A stretch of DNA of 64,000 nt from OMIW01 sp044235645 (GCA_044235645.1 JBIIHQ010000004.1:62001-126000), one strand, 5' to 3'. Counted from the stretch's first letter, positions 24,206-33,589 are shown. Translations and numbers: made by a program. The notes: generated by a model from the sequence alone, not told the origin.

Positions 24206-26140
24206 CTAAATTCCTTCCTCCGAAATGGGTGCTGTGTCAGACAGCCCGAGTTCAATCGGAGCCACTTCGTCTGACTGCGCATCTTCTTCCACTTCTACAT
24301 GAGATGTCATCGTAATAGCCCGCTTGACGAAGAGAGGCGAGCCCTCGAATGAGTGCCCTTCGAGCGAGCCAAGGCTTTTGCCGGCCTCCTTTTCGTCGAT
24401 ATCAAGGAAGCCAAAATGCTTCCGCATACTGACGTGAAGGATTGCCTCATGCGGGACCCCAGCGGAGGTGAGAATTGAGATGACACCGTCGCGAGTCAGC
24501 CCTTCTCCCTCGCCTTTGCCCAGATAGAAACGAGTTGACCGTTGAGCGATCGTCCGGGGACGAAGGGAGTGCTGATCATGTTGCTCGCCCCGCTCACGAT
24601 TTTCTTGCCGCTCACGACCTTCAGGTCGTTCGCGGTGTCCCCCCCGCTCGCGATGTTCTCCACGCTCTTTGTGGTTGGTCCGTTCACGTTTTTCTTGACG
24701 ATGTTCGTGTCTATCTCGAGGTTGGGATTCACGTGGTTGTGAGTCCCGCAGCTGACCCGGTTGTCTATCTTCTCGATGATCCCGGCCACGCTGGCCCCTT
24801 CCATCGCGACCTCGACGGTCTTCTCCGTGACGGGGGAAGCGATCACGTCGATCTTGTTCCTCTCCCGCATCTGCCCCCTCTGCTCCCTCAGATTGAGTAT
24901 TCAGTCCCTGAATGGCGAGTTGAATCGCCGCATTCAAGAGCTCCTCTCTCTGGGGATCCCCCTCGATGACCGCTCGAAGTGCCCCAATTGATCGGGTGTC
25001 CGTTACCGGTATCGAGAGAAGTCGAGCCTTAAGACCCGCAAACTTAGCCCTTTCGATCTCCTCCGCTGAGGGAATGACGGCTTGTTCGAAGGATGCCTCC
25101 ACAATCTTCCGAAGGTAGAAGAAGTTCGCCCGATCGAGCGGCCCTACGATATTGAGAACCTCACGAAGTTTACTCGCAGCCCGGGATGGCTCAGTTCGGT
25201 GGTAATAAATCTCCGGGTCACTCGGAATGGAGTAATTGATGGCGAGCTTGAAGTCACCGACCTCTATTGATCGCGCAGTTCCATCAGTCACGACGAGTGC
25301 GGTAACCTCGCCAGAGGAGACCTGAGCAACTGACTGGGCAATTTTTTGAGGCGAAACGTGTCCGACGAGCTTCCGGGACGAGATGGCGGCTTTCCGGAGG
25401 ATTGTCTCTACCAAATCTGCGTCAGATGGCTGATTGCAGAAAACAACCGTCGGCGGAAGATTGAAACCCTGAATAAAGTCGGTTAAGGCCTGTCCCTTTG
25501 CGAGCAGTTCTCCCCCCACCTCATAGAAAAGGTGCTTTATCTGAACAGCTGACGATTGAAAGTAGGGCTGCATTAGCTCTTCGAGAGCCGGTGATATTTC
25601 AGGTGCCAACAGTATTAGCTGGGGACGTTTACCCCGTTTGCACACTGTTGTGAGAATATCTCGCTGTGGCTGTACATCCTCGGCGGTCACTGGTTGGGAG
25701 ACTACCAGGATGACGCGGGCGATATCGGTAGCTCGCCCTCCGTCACCTGCAAGGAACTCACAAACCTCGGAGCCAATACCGACCAGAAGGGCTGAATCTT
25801 CAACCGGTTCTGCAACTGCACCCCCCAAAATACCACGATTCTTCAGGGCTTTGGTGACAGCTGAAACTGCGGAAGGAGTCTCAACGACTAGTATCGAGGT
25901 CCCATTCCCGGGACGCACGGATTGGTCTACGAAGATCGCATCAACGATGCTTTCAATCCCCGATACACTGTGGAGGAATGCATCCTTGCCAGAGCGAATG
26001 AGAGGAATGAGCTGAGAGGTTTGGGTATTGGCGGCGTCAGGGCCCAATCCAGCAAGGATTGCTGATTCACGTTCTTGGAGTTCGGGGCTTCCGAGATCGT
26101 TCTCGGAAAGATTACTTCGAGTTGGTTGGTTCATACTCAT
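24206..26140 (-). CDS. DEAD-box-like protein with eroded motor motifs and DbpA-type RNA-binding domain
   Basis: A 644-residue protein. The front half has the two-lobed outline of a DEAD-box helicase, but the ATPase motifs are degraded. The Walker A region reads SGKDAFLHSVSGIES instead of AxxGxGKT. No DEAD, SAT or Q-motif is visible where expected. In lobe 2, TARSIEVGDFKLAINYSIPS and YYHRTEPSRA replace the usual ARGLDI and HRxGRxGR motifs. Residues about 430-525 are a low-complexity Arg/Glu/Gly/His tract. Residues about 535-610 match the DbpA RNA-binding domain (RFYLGKGEGEGLTRDGVISI, then HFGFLDID). Probably a non-catalytic RNA-binding or ribosome-assembly factor derived from a DeaD/CsdA paralogue. 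AGG lies well before the ATG. Confidence 0.75.
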   Translation of the reverse strand: MSMNQPTRSNLSENDLGSPELQERESAILAGLGPDAANTQTSQLIPLIRSGKDAFLHSVSGIESIVDAIFVDQSVRPGNGTSILVVETPSAVSAVTKALKNRGILGGAVAEPVEDSALLVGIGSEVCEFLAGDGGRATDIARVILVVSQPVTAEDVQPQRDILTTVCKRGKRPQLILLAPEISPALEELMQPYFQSSAVQIKHLFYEVGGELLAKGQALTDFIQGFNLPPTVVFCNQPSDADLVETILRKAAISSRKLVGHVSPQKIAQSVAQVSSGEVTALVVTDGTARSIEVGDFKLAINYSIPSDPEIYYHRTEPSRAASKLREVLNIVGPLDRANFFYLRKIVEASFEQAVIPSAEEIERAKFAGLKARLLSIPVTDTRSIGALRAVIEGDPQREELLNAAIQLAIQGLNTQSEGAEGADAGEEQDRRDRFPRHGEDRRGRDGRGQRGRDHREDRQPGQLRDSQPRESQPRDRHEHRQEKRERTNHKERGEHRERGGHRERPEGRERQENRERGEQHDQHSLRPRTIAQRSTRFYLGKGEGEGLTRDGVISILTSAGVPHEAILHVSMRKHFGFLDIDEKEAGKSLGSLEGHSFEGSPLFVKRAITMTSHVEVEEDAQSDEVAPIELGLSDTAPISEEGI

Positions 26141-26197
26141 CTACCTGTGTGTTATGGTGCTCTCGTAGCGAGCACGAATATTAAAAGCCAGTGGAAT

Positions 26198-26704
26198 ATG
26201 TTCTTTTCGACCTCGCACTTCATCGGATTGATCGCCTTGTCCATTTCGATCTCAGCAGTTGATGCTCAACAAGAACGAAAACAGAGGCCTGACGGCACCG
26301 AGAAAACTTGGGTCTTGGGTGCTCAGCGCTTCTCTGGTGTTCGAGGTCTATCTCGAGAAGAGAAAACAGTGCTCTGAGGGAGAGAGCCTCTCATCGAAGC
26401 ACAAAAAAGCGGAGGCGAGCAAAACGTTACCCTGATGGGCCGAGCGCAGACCCCCGAGGAGACCTTTCTCCCCGAGTTGGTTAGGGCCGCTCGTCGGAAC
26501 ATTGCCTCGGGTGTCCCGCTGAAAACGGCGGGAAAAGTACCGTCAAGAGTGGTTTGAGGAACAAGCCTCACCCGAGCGGTAGACGAGAGGCCCTCTCGTT
26601 TGACCAATTCATACCTGGAGTTTACCCTCTCTTTCTGTCGTCTGTCCAATGTTTCCGGACATGCTGGTAATGTTAACGCCGTTCTATTAGGGCGACTGCT
26701 ATGA
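26198..26704 (+). pseudogene. Possible secreted-protein gene with two in-frame TGA codons
   Basis: One frame from ATG 26198 reads as a signal peptide (MFFSTSHFIGLIALSISISA, then VDAQQ) and continues with protein-like sequence for about 168 codons. It is interrupted by TGA at 26375-26377 and again by a TGA after PSRVV near 26560. The stretch between the stops (including TFLPELVRAARRN) has normal codon choice. TGA is an ordinary stop in neighbouring genes, so this is probably a decayed gene, or only its first 59 codons are used. It ends at the start of the next gene. Family not recognised. Confidence 0.4.
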
Positions 26705-27840
26705 AAATGGGATCGCTGTTGCTCGGGGGGGCGGCGGGGCTAAGGATAGCCTCGGTGGGTATCTGCTCTGCGCTCCTCGGAGGGTGTGTTGTTTTCGGTG
26801 GGACTGACCCGAACGGCGCTGGTGCCACTAAAAATCAAATTTCAAAAAAAGGTTCGGCAAATCTCGTCATTGGAGCTCGTGTAGAGAACGGGCGAGTGAC
26901 CGTCGTGCGAGCAGACGGTGGTGTTTATTCGGCGGCACCGAGCTCAGATGGAAATTACCCCGTGTCGCCCCTATGCTCCCATGGTGCTGTCGGCGGACCC
27001 TTCTATGCTGCAGCGCTATCCGCAGATGGTCGAATGGCTGCGCTTAGTGGGCGAGGCGTGGTTCGTGTGACGTCTCTCCTCGATTGTCGAGTGGTTGCTG
27101 AAACCCGTTCGGTCCTGAGTCGGGTCGGTTCTCTTTCATTCTCACCCGACGGCCAATCCTTGCTGTTGGGTGCATACGATGGAAAGGTCTATCGGTGGCG
27201 TTTTTCCGAGCAGGTTCAATTCCATCGCAATCCGGTACTTTTGTTTGAGCGGTATGTCGGTCATGGGGGGGTGGTAAGCTCAGTTGTTTTTCATCCGGCG
27301 GGTCGAGTGTTTTTCTCCGGAGATTGGACCGGCTCTCTCCGTGCATGGTTGCGATACGATGAGGATGACTACAGGGGTAGGTGGGATGCCGTCTCCGTAC
27401 CTGGTCGCTTTTACACTGAAATTGCTGTTTCAGCATCTGCCGCTCGACTGCCAGAGGCGATAGAAGCGGTGACCGTCTCAAAAGATGCCGAAAGCCTTCT
27501 CTCCGCCACGCGTGATGGGAAGTTACAGGTGTGGTCCGTCCGGGGATTCGCGAATCGGGGCGAGGTAAAGGCCCACGAGGGGGAGGTTCGGAGTATCGCG
27601 TTGGACAGTTCGGGAACATTAGCAGCCTCGGGGGGAAGGGACGGTTTTATTCGGTTGTGGCGCATATCTTGGCCGAAAGAGGTAAAGAGAGAGGTGACCT
27701 TCCTGAGGGTTGGTGAGTGGTATCTGCCTAACACGCGAGCTGTGTCGTTAGCGCGAGATGGCTCAGTGATTGCCGTATCGGATGATTCGATTCGCAGGTT
27801 TGGCGAGGAAGCCCCAGGTGCATCGGGTGAGGAACGTTGA
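26701..27840 (+). CDS. WD40-repeat lipoprotein
   Basis: A 379-residue envelope protein. The signal peptide ends in a lipobox (LGGC, C29), then a short linker leads into a beta-propeller with about five to seven WD40-like blades. The clearest are SLSFSPDGQSLLLGAYDGKVYRW (residues about 139-161, split here only for description), SVVFHPAGRVFFSGDWTG and SIALDSSGTLAASGGRDGFI, each ending in a W-containing strand. WD40 propellers are protein-docking platforms and the partner is unknown. It is the first gene of an envelope cluster and is followed after one base by lspA, whose product would process its lipobox. Confidence 0.82.
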   Translation: MKMGSLLLGGAAGLRIASVGICSALLGGCVVFGGTDPNGAGATKNQISKKGSANLVIGARVENGRVTVVRADGGVYSAAPSSDGNYPVSPLCSHGAVGGPFYAAALSADGRMAALSGRGVVRVTSLLDCRVVAETRSVLSRVGSLSFSPDGQSLLLGAYDGKVYRWRFSEQVQFHRNPVLLFERYVGHGGVVSSVVFHPAGRVFFSGDWTGSLRAWLRYDEDDYRGRWDAVSVPGRFYTEIAVSASAARLPEAIEAVTVSKDAESLLSATRDGKLQVWSVRGFANRGEVKAHEGEVRSIALDSSGTLAASGGRDGFIRLWRISWPKEVKREVTFLRVGEWYLPNTRAVSLARDGSVIAVSDDSIRRFGEEAPGASGEER

Positions 27841-27841
27841 T

Positions 27842-28411
27842 ATGTCGGTCGGGTTCTTTTTGAGAAAAGGGGGGGATGTGACTCAGCAATTTAAGATTCG
27901 AACGATCGTGGGCATCGTTGTGCTTGTGGCCACTATTACGACCCTCATCGATCAGGTAACGAAATGGGCCGTCTTACAGTTACTGAATCCGGGCGAACAA
28001 GTAGAAGTAATTCGGGGTTTTTTCTCTCTCACCCTTCTTTTCAACAAGGGGGCGGCGTTCGGCCTTTTTGCTGGGATAGAATCGGATGCCCTGCGCTACA
28101 CTCTCCTTGGACTATCGACGCTTGTTGCTCTGTCGGTCCTTGGATATGTGCTGCTCAGGGATTTTTGCGAGGATGTGCCAGGGCAGTGTGTGGTGGGAAC
28201 CGTTTTGGGGGGAGCTGTAGGAAATATTATCGATCGGGTACGACTCGGAGAAGTGATTGATTTTCTAGATTTTTACCTCGGGTCTCACCACTGGCCGGCA
28301 TTTAACGTGGCCGACTCGGCAATATGTGTAGGGGTCATTCTGCTTCTTCTGAGAAAACCTCGATGTACCCCTGATTGTCTTGTTTCCTCTTCCGAGAAAA
28401 TCTTGTCCTGA
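27842..28411 (+). CDS. lspA: Prolipoprotein signal peptidase II
   Basis: A 189-residue inner-membrane aspartyl protease that cuts signal peptides in front of the lipidated Cys. It has four helices and the conserved blocks TLIDQVTKW, FNKGAAFGLF, GNIIDRVRLGEVIDF and FNVADSAI; the Asp residues in the last two form the catalytic pair. The ATG at 27842 follows GTGAGGAAC and lies one base after the WD40 gene stop. The cluster around it encodes at least three lipoproteins that are its likely substrates. The C-terminus has a short soluble tail. Confidence 0.95.
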   Translation: MSVGFFLRKGGDVTQQFKIRTIVGIVVLVATITTLIDQVTKWAVLQLLNPGEQVEVIRGFFSLTLLFNKGAAFGLFAGIESDALRYTLLGLSTLVALSVLGYVLLRDFCEDVPGQCVVGTVLGGAVGNIIDRVRLGEVIDFLDFYLGSHHWPAFNVADSAICVGVILLLLRKPRCTPDCLVSSSEKILS

Positions 28412-28553
28412 GCGAATCCAGCTGTTTTCCGATATTGCGCCCCGTGATCAAAGCGGGTGATCATCGGGCTATCTCTCGGTTGCTTTGTCGGAGGATTCAA
28501 CTAAGGGGCGAGGGAGAAGCACTTCAGTTACCGTGCGGAAGAAAGGGGGGGCT

Positions 28554-29645
28554 ATGGGCAGAGCAAGAGCAGCATTCCGTACGCGGTGGTTTCAGATGGG
28601 GCGATTTGCTCTCGCCTTATTTTTGATTATTTTTCTTGTCGCACTTTCATCTGTACCGTGCCGAGCTGAGGATGATGTTCGTGGCCCGTTCGTGAGCAGA
28701 GAATGGGGCTTTTCCATGGATTATCCGCGGGACCTATTCGAGGAACGTCTCGTCGCGGATCAACCAGGGCTTGCTCTTGTTTTATCGGGTTCGGGCGGAT
28801 TTCCCACATTTACGGTGACCTTAGCAAGAGGCGAGTACCAACCATCGTCATCGAAATCGCATGCTGATCGGGTACTCCGAGAATATCACGAGGCGGGTTT
28901 TCGGGATGCTCGAGTTGTCAGAATCTCTCGTTACGTTCACCGAGGAGTCCCGCTACGTGCTCCCCTGGTGACGTTGTTGTTCATGCGTTCACAATTAGTG
29001 GAAGGAAGAGGTTGTCAGGACCATGGTGCTTCGGGGGGAGGACAACATGCCGGATGTGTCGGCGAGTCGGAGACAATTCAACGAATTGTCAGGTCTAAGG
29101 TGCTCTTCATTTCTACCCCCAGTCATCACTATGTGCTCACTTTTCTGGATGATGCCGAAAAATCGGATCCGCATGTAGCGAGGATGCTATTCGATAATTT
29201 CGTGGTGATTCCTCCAAAGGTCGGCGTCCCGGAGAGGGTTGACGATAGGGATGATGGTTGGCCAGAGGAAGAGCACCGGAATTCTGAGCGGCTTTCGCGG
29301 ATGTTTACCAACCCCCTGGCACGACTATGGGGAGCTCTGTCGCCGACTTTTTTCAGCATCCTTGACTCCCCGGGGGAGAGGCCAGCCGAACTCGAATCGT
29401 TTGAGCAAACTGAATCGAACGAGTCGCCAGTTGAGCGGCGTCATTCGCGGTCGTGGTCTCCTCCCTCGTCACCGACCAACTCGTTTTGGCGAGACGACAA
29501 GGGGAGGGGCGAGGATAATCAGTCCGACTTTTTTCTTCATCAGCTTGCGAAAATTGTGCTACCGACTTCATCGGGTGGACAGCTGATGAGTATGCTAATG
29601 CTCTTTGCCTCTGGGGTTATTGTGAACCGGTGGCGACGGCGGTAG
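28554..29645 (+). CDS. Hypothetical secreted protein with C-terminal anchor
   Basis: A 363-residue protein not assigned to a family. A signal peptide (LALFLIIFLVALSSVPCRAED) leads into a beta-rich domain of about 180 residues beginning WGFSMDYPRDLFEE, reminiscent of PsbP/DUF1795-like folds. A Cys-containing loop (GRGCQDHG to HAGCVGE) sits in the middle. An acidic and Ser/Pro-rich linker follows, and the protein ends in one hydrophobic helix with a basic tail (FASGVIVNRWRRR). It is probably anchored with the bulk in the periplasm. ATG 28554 follows a G-rich ribosome-binding site. It lies 142 bases after lspA. Confidence 0.6.
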   Translation: MGRARAAFRTRWFQMGRFALALFLIIFLVALSSVPCRAEDDVRGPFVSREWGFSMDYPRDLFEERLVADQPGLALVLSGSGGFPTFTVTLARGEYQPSSSKSHADRVLREYHEAGFRDARVVRISRYVHRGVPLRAPLVTLLFMRSQLVEGRGCQDHGASGGGQHAGCVGESETIQRIVRSKVLFISTPSHHYVLTFLDDAEKSDPHVARMLFDNFVVIPPKVGVPERVDDRDDGWPEEEHRNSERLSRMFTNPLARLWGALSPTFFSILDSPGERPAELESFEQTESNESPVERRHSRSWSPPSSPTNSFWRDDKGRGEDNQSDFFLHQLAKIVLPTSSGGQLMSMLMLFASGVIVNRWRRR

Positions 29646-29814
29646 GCTCGTGTTGCTCGACAAAGAGATTTCCCGCGATTTACTATCTCGGTGAGGGTTA
29701 CAAGGGGGGGATTTGGAGGGATGGATTGCGTGAACGGTGGGGGGAGCTACAAATTCGGGGGAGCAGTTAGTTAACTGCTTTTGGATAGGGATTAACTTGC
29801 GGAGGCGGGCGACT

Positions 29815-31359
29815 ATGGCGCGGCGGGCGGCGGTTTTAAGGAATAAAGGGTTGGGGAGGATAACGCTCAGAACTCCTTTGAATCCGGGGATAGCAGGCCG
29901 GGTCGCCACGCTCGGTATCATTGCCGTGATGTCGGCGTCGTGCGCGACTGATCCGGGTCGGATGACGGGGATCGGAGCGGTAACTGGCGGAGCGATTGGG
30001 GCTGGCCTGGGAGCTTTGGTTGGGGCCCAAGCGGGAGATCCAACAACTGGTCTGCTTCTTGGGGGAGCGGCGGGCTCGGTAGCGGGGGGGGTGGTTGCAA
30101 ATCAATTTGAGGCGGAGGATCGGTACCAGGATGAGGCACAGGCCCTTGCTCGACAACAAGGACTCCAGATATCGCGGCAGAGGCGGGAGATTGCGACCTT
30201 GAGGAGTCAAGGGCTATCGGATGATTCTCCGACGGCGACAGATACCTATCCGACCTCTCGGGTAACCCAGAGGGACTATCGGATTCCACCGTCCTCACAG
30301 CGGGGCTTCAAGCCGGTGGATCAGGAGGATATGCGGGCGATTTACGTCGAAAGGAGGAACAATTTCGCAGGGCGCTCCGGTGAGATGGGCTCCGAGGGAA
30401 GGACGGAAAGAGCTGAGCACAAAGACGTCCCAACCTCCGAGTTGGAGAAGGCCTCTCAGGGAGCGCTTTCCTCTCTCAGGCCATCGGCACAGGCTCCCGC
30501 GGGGGCAGCGGCACCGACGCCCCGTCGTCCTTCTCAGGTCGTCGCGGATAAAGCTCAGGCAGTCGATCGTGGAGCTCGTACCTCGCCGTCAGAGAGTAGC
30601 CAGCGGTCGGACCAAGGAGGCCCTCTTCCCAAACCATCACTGGAGAAAAAGGTTCTCCAACAAAACGCGAGGCAGGAGAACCCTGAAAAGACTCGGGTTC
30701 TTGCCAAGCCGCCGAAGGTACAGCAGGAGAATGCGGGGATATCGGAGATAAAGATAGCCAGCACCCTAAAGGGTGATTCTCGGTTGTCAGAATCTAAGGT
30801 CGCGAAGAAAGCGGAACTTGCTCACATTGAGAGTAAGCCGCGGGATAGTCGTATTCGTGAATCAGCGAGGGGCGATAGCCCCAAGGTCTCTGTGCCCGTG
30901 AGGAAAGCTCCCGGTCTCGAAGCTTCTCGAGAGGTGAATCGGGTGGCACCCCGAGAGGATGTGACAACGGCCTCTGACAGGACCGCACCAGTGGCACGAT
31001 CGAACGGGTTGCAATCGACCGGTACCTCGAAGCCAATGGGGGAGGATAGCGCTGTGTCGCTGGAGAAGCCTAGTGGGGTGCAAGAGGTGGGAGGAAAGGC
31101 AGCGCCGGGTGAATGTGCGCAGGCTGCTCAGGAGATGGAGAAATCAAATCAAACATCTGAATCTTCCGAGAAGCTGTTTCACTATCGCAGGGCGTTGCGC
31201 CTGTGCCCCTCTGACGCGCGGTATCATATCAAGCTCGGAGACCACTATCGCTCTTTGAAGCGATTGGCTGATGCAAATTTTGAATACAAAGAGGCGCTTG
31301 CTCTCGATCCTGCGAACGGGGAGGCCAAGCAGCGAATGGAAGACTTAAAAAACGGATAA
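29815..31359 (+). CDS. Glycine-zipper lipoprotein with TPR C-terminus
   Basis: A 514-residue envelope protein. A long signal region ends in a lipobox-like SASC (C43). Next is a glycine-zipper block (about residues 48-92, GAVTGGAIGAGLGALVGAQA and GGAAGSVAGGVVA), which inserts into or crosses membranes, and then a charged helix. About 270 residues of low-complexity Ser/Pro/Arg/Lys-rich linker follow. The C-terminus (about 430-514) has two TPR-like helical pairs (LFHYRRALRLCPSD and NFEYKEALALDPANGEA). ATG 29815 has GGAGG upstream; the frame is open further 5'. It is paired with a second glycine-zipper protein 16 bases downstream. Confidence 0.72.
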   Translation: MARRAAVLRNKGLGRITLRTPLNPGIAGRVATLGIIAVMSASCATDPGRMTGIGAVTGGAIGAGLGALVGAQAGDPTTGLLLGGAAGSVAGGVVANQFEAEDRYQDEAQALARQQGLQISRQRREIATLRSQGLSDDSPTATDTYPTSRVTQRDYRIPPSSQRGFKPVDQEDMRAIYVERRNNFAGRSGEMGSEGRTERAEHKDVPTSELEKASQGALSSLRPSAQAPAGAAAPTPRRPSQVVADKAQAVDRGARTSPSESSQRSDQGGPLPKPSLEKKVLQQNARQENPEKTRVLAKPPKVQQENAGISEIKIASTLKGDSRLSESKVAKKAELAHIESKPRDSRIRESARGDSPKVSVPVRKAPGLEASREVNRVAPREDVTTASDRTAPVARSNGLQSTGTSKPMGEDSAVSLEKPSGVQEVGGKAAPGECAQAAQEMEKSNQTSESSEKLFHYRRALRLCPSDARYHIKLGDHYRSLKRLADANFEYKEALALDPANGEAKQRMEDLKNG

Positions 31360-31375
31360 GGAAGGAAGAAGTTTT

Positions 31376-32131
31376 ATGGGATTAGTTGTAACCAAAAAAG
31401 GCACAGGTCTCAAAAACGGGTGGAGGGGTTTTATGAATCCATCCGCTGCGGTGGTGTTGTTGTCGCTTTGTGTCATGTCTGGGTGTGCTGGGGGATTACG
31501 AGCTCCGAATGCTCGCGAAAAGGGAGCTCTCGCGGGAGGAGCCCTTGGGGCGGGTCTTGGGGCGATTGTCGGAAATCAGGTCGGTAATCCTGGAGCAGGT
31601 GTTGCAATTGGAACGGCCTTCGGAGCGCTCTCTGGGGGGGTCATCGGTCACGAAATACAACGAGGTAACGAGGAGATGGCTGAGCGGGACGAGCGGATCT
31701 CCCGCAATGAAGAGATGTTGGCGGAGAATCGGCGACTTCTCGAGGGCCTCCGAGCAGGTGGCCTCGATGTCCGGGAGACTGAGAGGGGGATTGTTGCCAA
31801 CCTTCCTGATGTCCTCTTCCAGTTTGGGAGGTCGGATCTGACGGCCGGTGCTCGAGATGCCGTCGCTCAGATAGCTCGGGTCGCTGACCGGGCTCCGGGG
31901 CGGCGAATCTCAATAGAAGGGCACACCGATTCAGTGGGCTCTCCTGAGTTTAATTATCGGCTATCTCAGCAGCGGGCGCGTTCCGTAGCGGATGAGCTTG
32001 TTGCTTCGGGAATCGCGGGCTCCCGGGTTCGGACTCGAGGTTTTGGGGAGGATCGTCCTATTTCCTCGAACAACTCGGATGACGGTCGTCGGAGGAACAG
32101 ACGAGTCGAGGTAATCATCGAAAATCGGTAG
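31376..32131 (+). CDS. OmpA-family lipoprotein with glycine zipper (YiaD/PAL-like)
   Basis: A 251-residue outer-membrane lipoprotein. Lipobox MSGC (C37), a glycine-zipper segment (about 51-92), a short coiled coil (EEMAERDERISRNEEMLAEN), then an OmpA-like peptidoglycan-binding domain with FQFGRSDLTAGA, EGHTDSVGS and RARSVADEL, ending in the RRNRRVEVII strand. It ties the outer membrane to peptidoglycan, like YiaD. A second start at ATG 31433 has GGAGGGG in front and would shorten the n-region. A strong terminator closes the operon. Confidence 0.9.
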   Translation: MGLVVTKKGTGLKNGWRGFMNPSAAVVLLSLCVMSGCAGGLRAPNAREKGALAGGALGAGLGAIVGNQVGNPGAGVAIGTAFGALSGGVIGHEIQRGNEEMAERDERISRNEEMLAENRRLLEGLRAGGLDVRETERGIVANLPDVLFQFGRSDLTAGARDAVAQIARVADRAPGRRISIEGHTDSVGSPEFNYRLSQQRARSVADELVASGIAGSRVRTRGFGEDRPISSNNSDDGRRRNRRVEVIIENR

Positions 32132-32187
32132 CCAGTTGGAGCCGATGCTCCCCAATCAGACCCATTGAACAAATGAGCACGCGCTTC

Positions 32188-32234
32188 ACATCCACCATCT
32201 ACTCTTTAAAGGGTGGTTGGTGGATGTCCTTTTT
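32188..32234 (+). terminator. Intrinsic terminator of the envelope cluster
   Basis: ACATCCACCA (32188-32197) pairs with TGGTGGATGT (32218-32227), followed by CCTTTTT. It lies 57 bases after the OmpA-family gene. Confidence 0.85.
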
Positions 32235-32326
32235 CCGGAGTAACAGCAGATAGCTCTTGCCTGGGGGCGGGTGCCAGCAGTTTACCAAAGCCCCCGTTTC
32301 ACACGGCTTTGGCGACTGCCATCGGA

Positions 32327-33589
32327 CTAGGAAGCCAATTTTTTGCGTTCGTCTCCTCCAAGGACAACCATTGGCTGATCTGAACCAAGAATGACTCCTG
32401 GGGTGATAACAATCTCTTTGATGTTGGGATTGCTCGGGACATCGAACATGACGTCAAGCATCGCCTTTTCAATGATCGCTCGAAGCCCTCGGGCCCCCGA
32501 TTTTCGCTCAAGAGCTTTCGTCGCAACGGCTTCAAGGGCATCAGCCGTAAAGGTTAATTCCACGTTGTCCATCGACAGGAGGTGCTTGTACTGCTTAACA
32601 AGCGCATTTCGTGGTTTTGTCAGAACCTCAACAAGAGCCGCCTGATCGAGTTGGTCAAGAGGGGCAATGACCGGAATGCGACCGACAAATTCTGGAATCA
32701 TCCCGAATTTTACGAGATCCTCGGTCTCTAGGTCCCTAAGAAGTGAAGAGTCGTCTTTTGCCACTCGGGCCGTGGTTTGCCCGAATCCAAGGGTTTTCTT
32801 GCCAATTCGTTGTTTGACTATCCGATCTAGTCCTTCGAACGCACCCCCGATAATGAAAAGAATATTGGTGGTATCTACCTGGATAAATTCTTGCTGGGGG
32901 TGCTTTCGACCCCCTTTTGGAGGCACATTGGCCCGCGTACCCTCAAGAATCTTCAGCAAGGCTTGTTGAACTCCCTCTCCCGAAACATCTCGAGTCACCG
33001 AGGGAGTTTCACTTTTTCTGGCTATTTTATCGATTTCATCGATATAGACGATTCCTCGCTGGGCGCGTTCTAGATCGTAATCACAGGCCTGAAGAAGATT
33101 AACGATTATGTTCTCAACATCCTCGCCCACGTACCCGGCCTCCGTAAGGCTGGTGGCATCGGCGATGGTAAAGGGGACGTTAAGCACTCGGGCCAGAGTT
33201 TGTGCCAAAAGCGTTTTGCCCGAGCCGGTTGGGCCGATGAGGAGTACGTTTGATTTCTGAATCTCGACAGATTGTCTTTTAAGAGAGTTGTTTTGTATCC
33301 GCTTGTAATGATTGTGGACGGCGACCGCAAGAACCCTCTTAGCGTAGTCTTGCCCGATGATATATTCATCGAGCTCGCTCTTGATATCGAGTGGGGTAGG
33401 GACGAAGACCTTATCTCCTGACGGGATATCTCCCCGAATCTCTTCCGTCAAAATATCGTTGCAGAGGTCAACGCACTCATCGCAGATGAAAACCCCTGGG
33501 CCGGCTACAAGCTTTCTTACTTCATCCTGGTTTTTGCCGCAGAACGAACAGACTAATTGCGAGCCACCTTTAACGCCATCTTTCGCCAT
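32327..33589 (-). CDS. clpX: ATP-dependent Clp protease ATP-binding subunit ClpX
   Basis: A 420-residue AAA+ unfoldase. An N-terminal C4 zinc finger (C14, C17, C36, C39) recognises adaptors and substrates. Walker A is GPTGSGKT (119-126), the pore loop GYVGE follows, and Walker B is IDEIDKIA. The RKH loop is GGRKHPQQ, and the ClpP-docking loop reads LGFG. The sensor-2 Arg is in the C-terminal GARGLRA. ClpX unfolds proteins for ClpP; neither clpP nor tig is next to it here, unlike the common tig-clpP-clpX order. Length is normal. Confidence 0.97.
   Translation of the reverse strand: MAKDGVKGGSQLVCSFCGKNQDEVRKLVAGPGVFICDECVDLCNDILTEEIRGDIPSGDKVFVPTPLDIKSELDEYIIGQDYAKRVLAVAVHNHYKRIQNNSLKRQSVEIQKSNVLLIGPTGSGKTLLAQTLARVLNVPFTIADATSLTEAGYVGEDVENIIVNLLQACDYDLERAQRGIVYIDEIDKIARKSETPSVTRDVSGEGVQQALLKILEGTRANVPPKGGRKHPQQEFIQVDTTNILFIIGGAFEGLDRIVKQRIGKKTLGFGQTTARVAKDDSSLLRDLETEDLVKFGMIPEFVGRIPVIAPLDQLDQAALVEVLTKPRNALVKQYKHLLSMDNVELTFTADALEAVATKALERKSGARGLRAIIEKAMLDVMFDVPSNPNIKEIVITPGVILGSDQPMVVLGGDERKKLAS

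Noticed and set aside
26198..26704. TGA recoded as an amino acid in this organism
   Set aside because: TGA ends intact genes such as purL, and the other stop in the IS is TAG. Gene decay is simpler.
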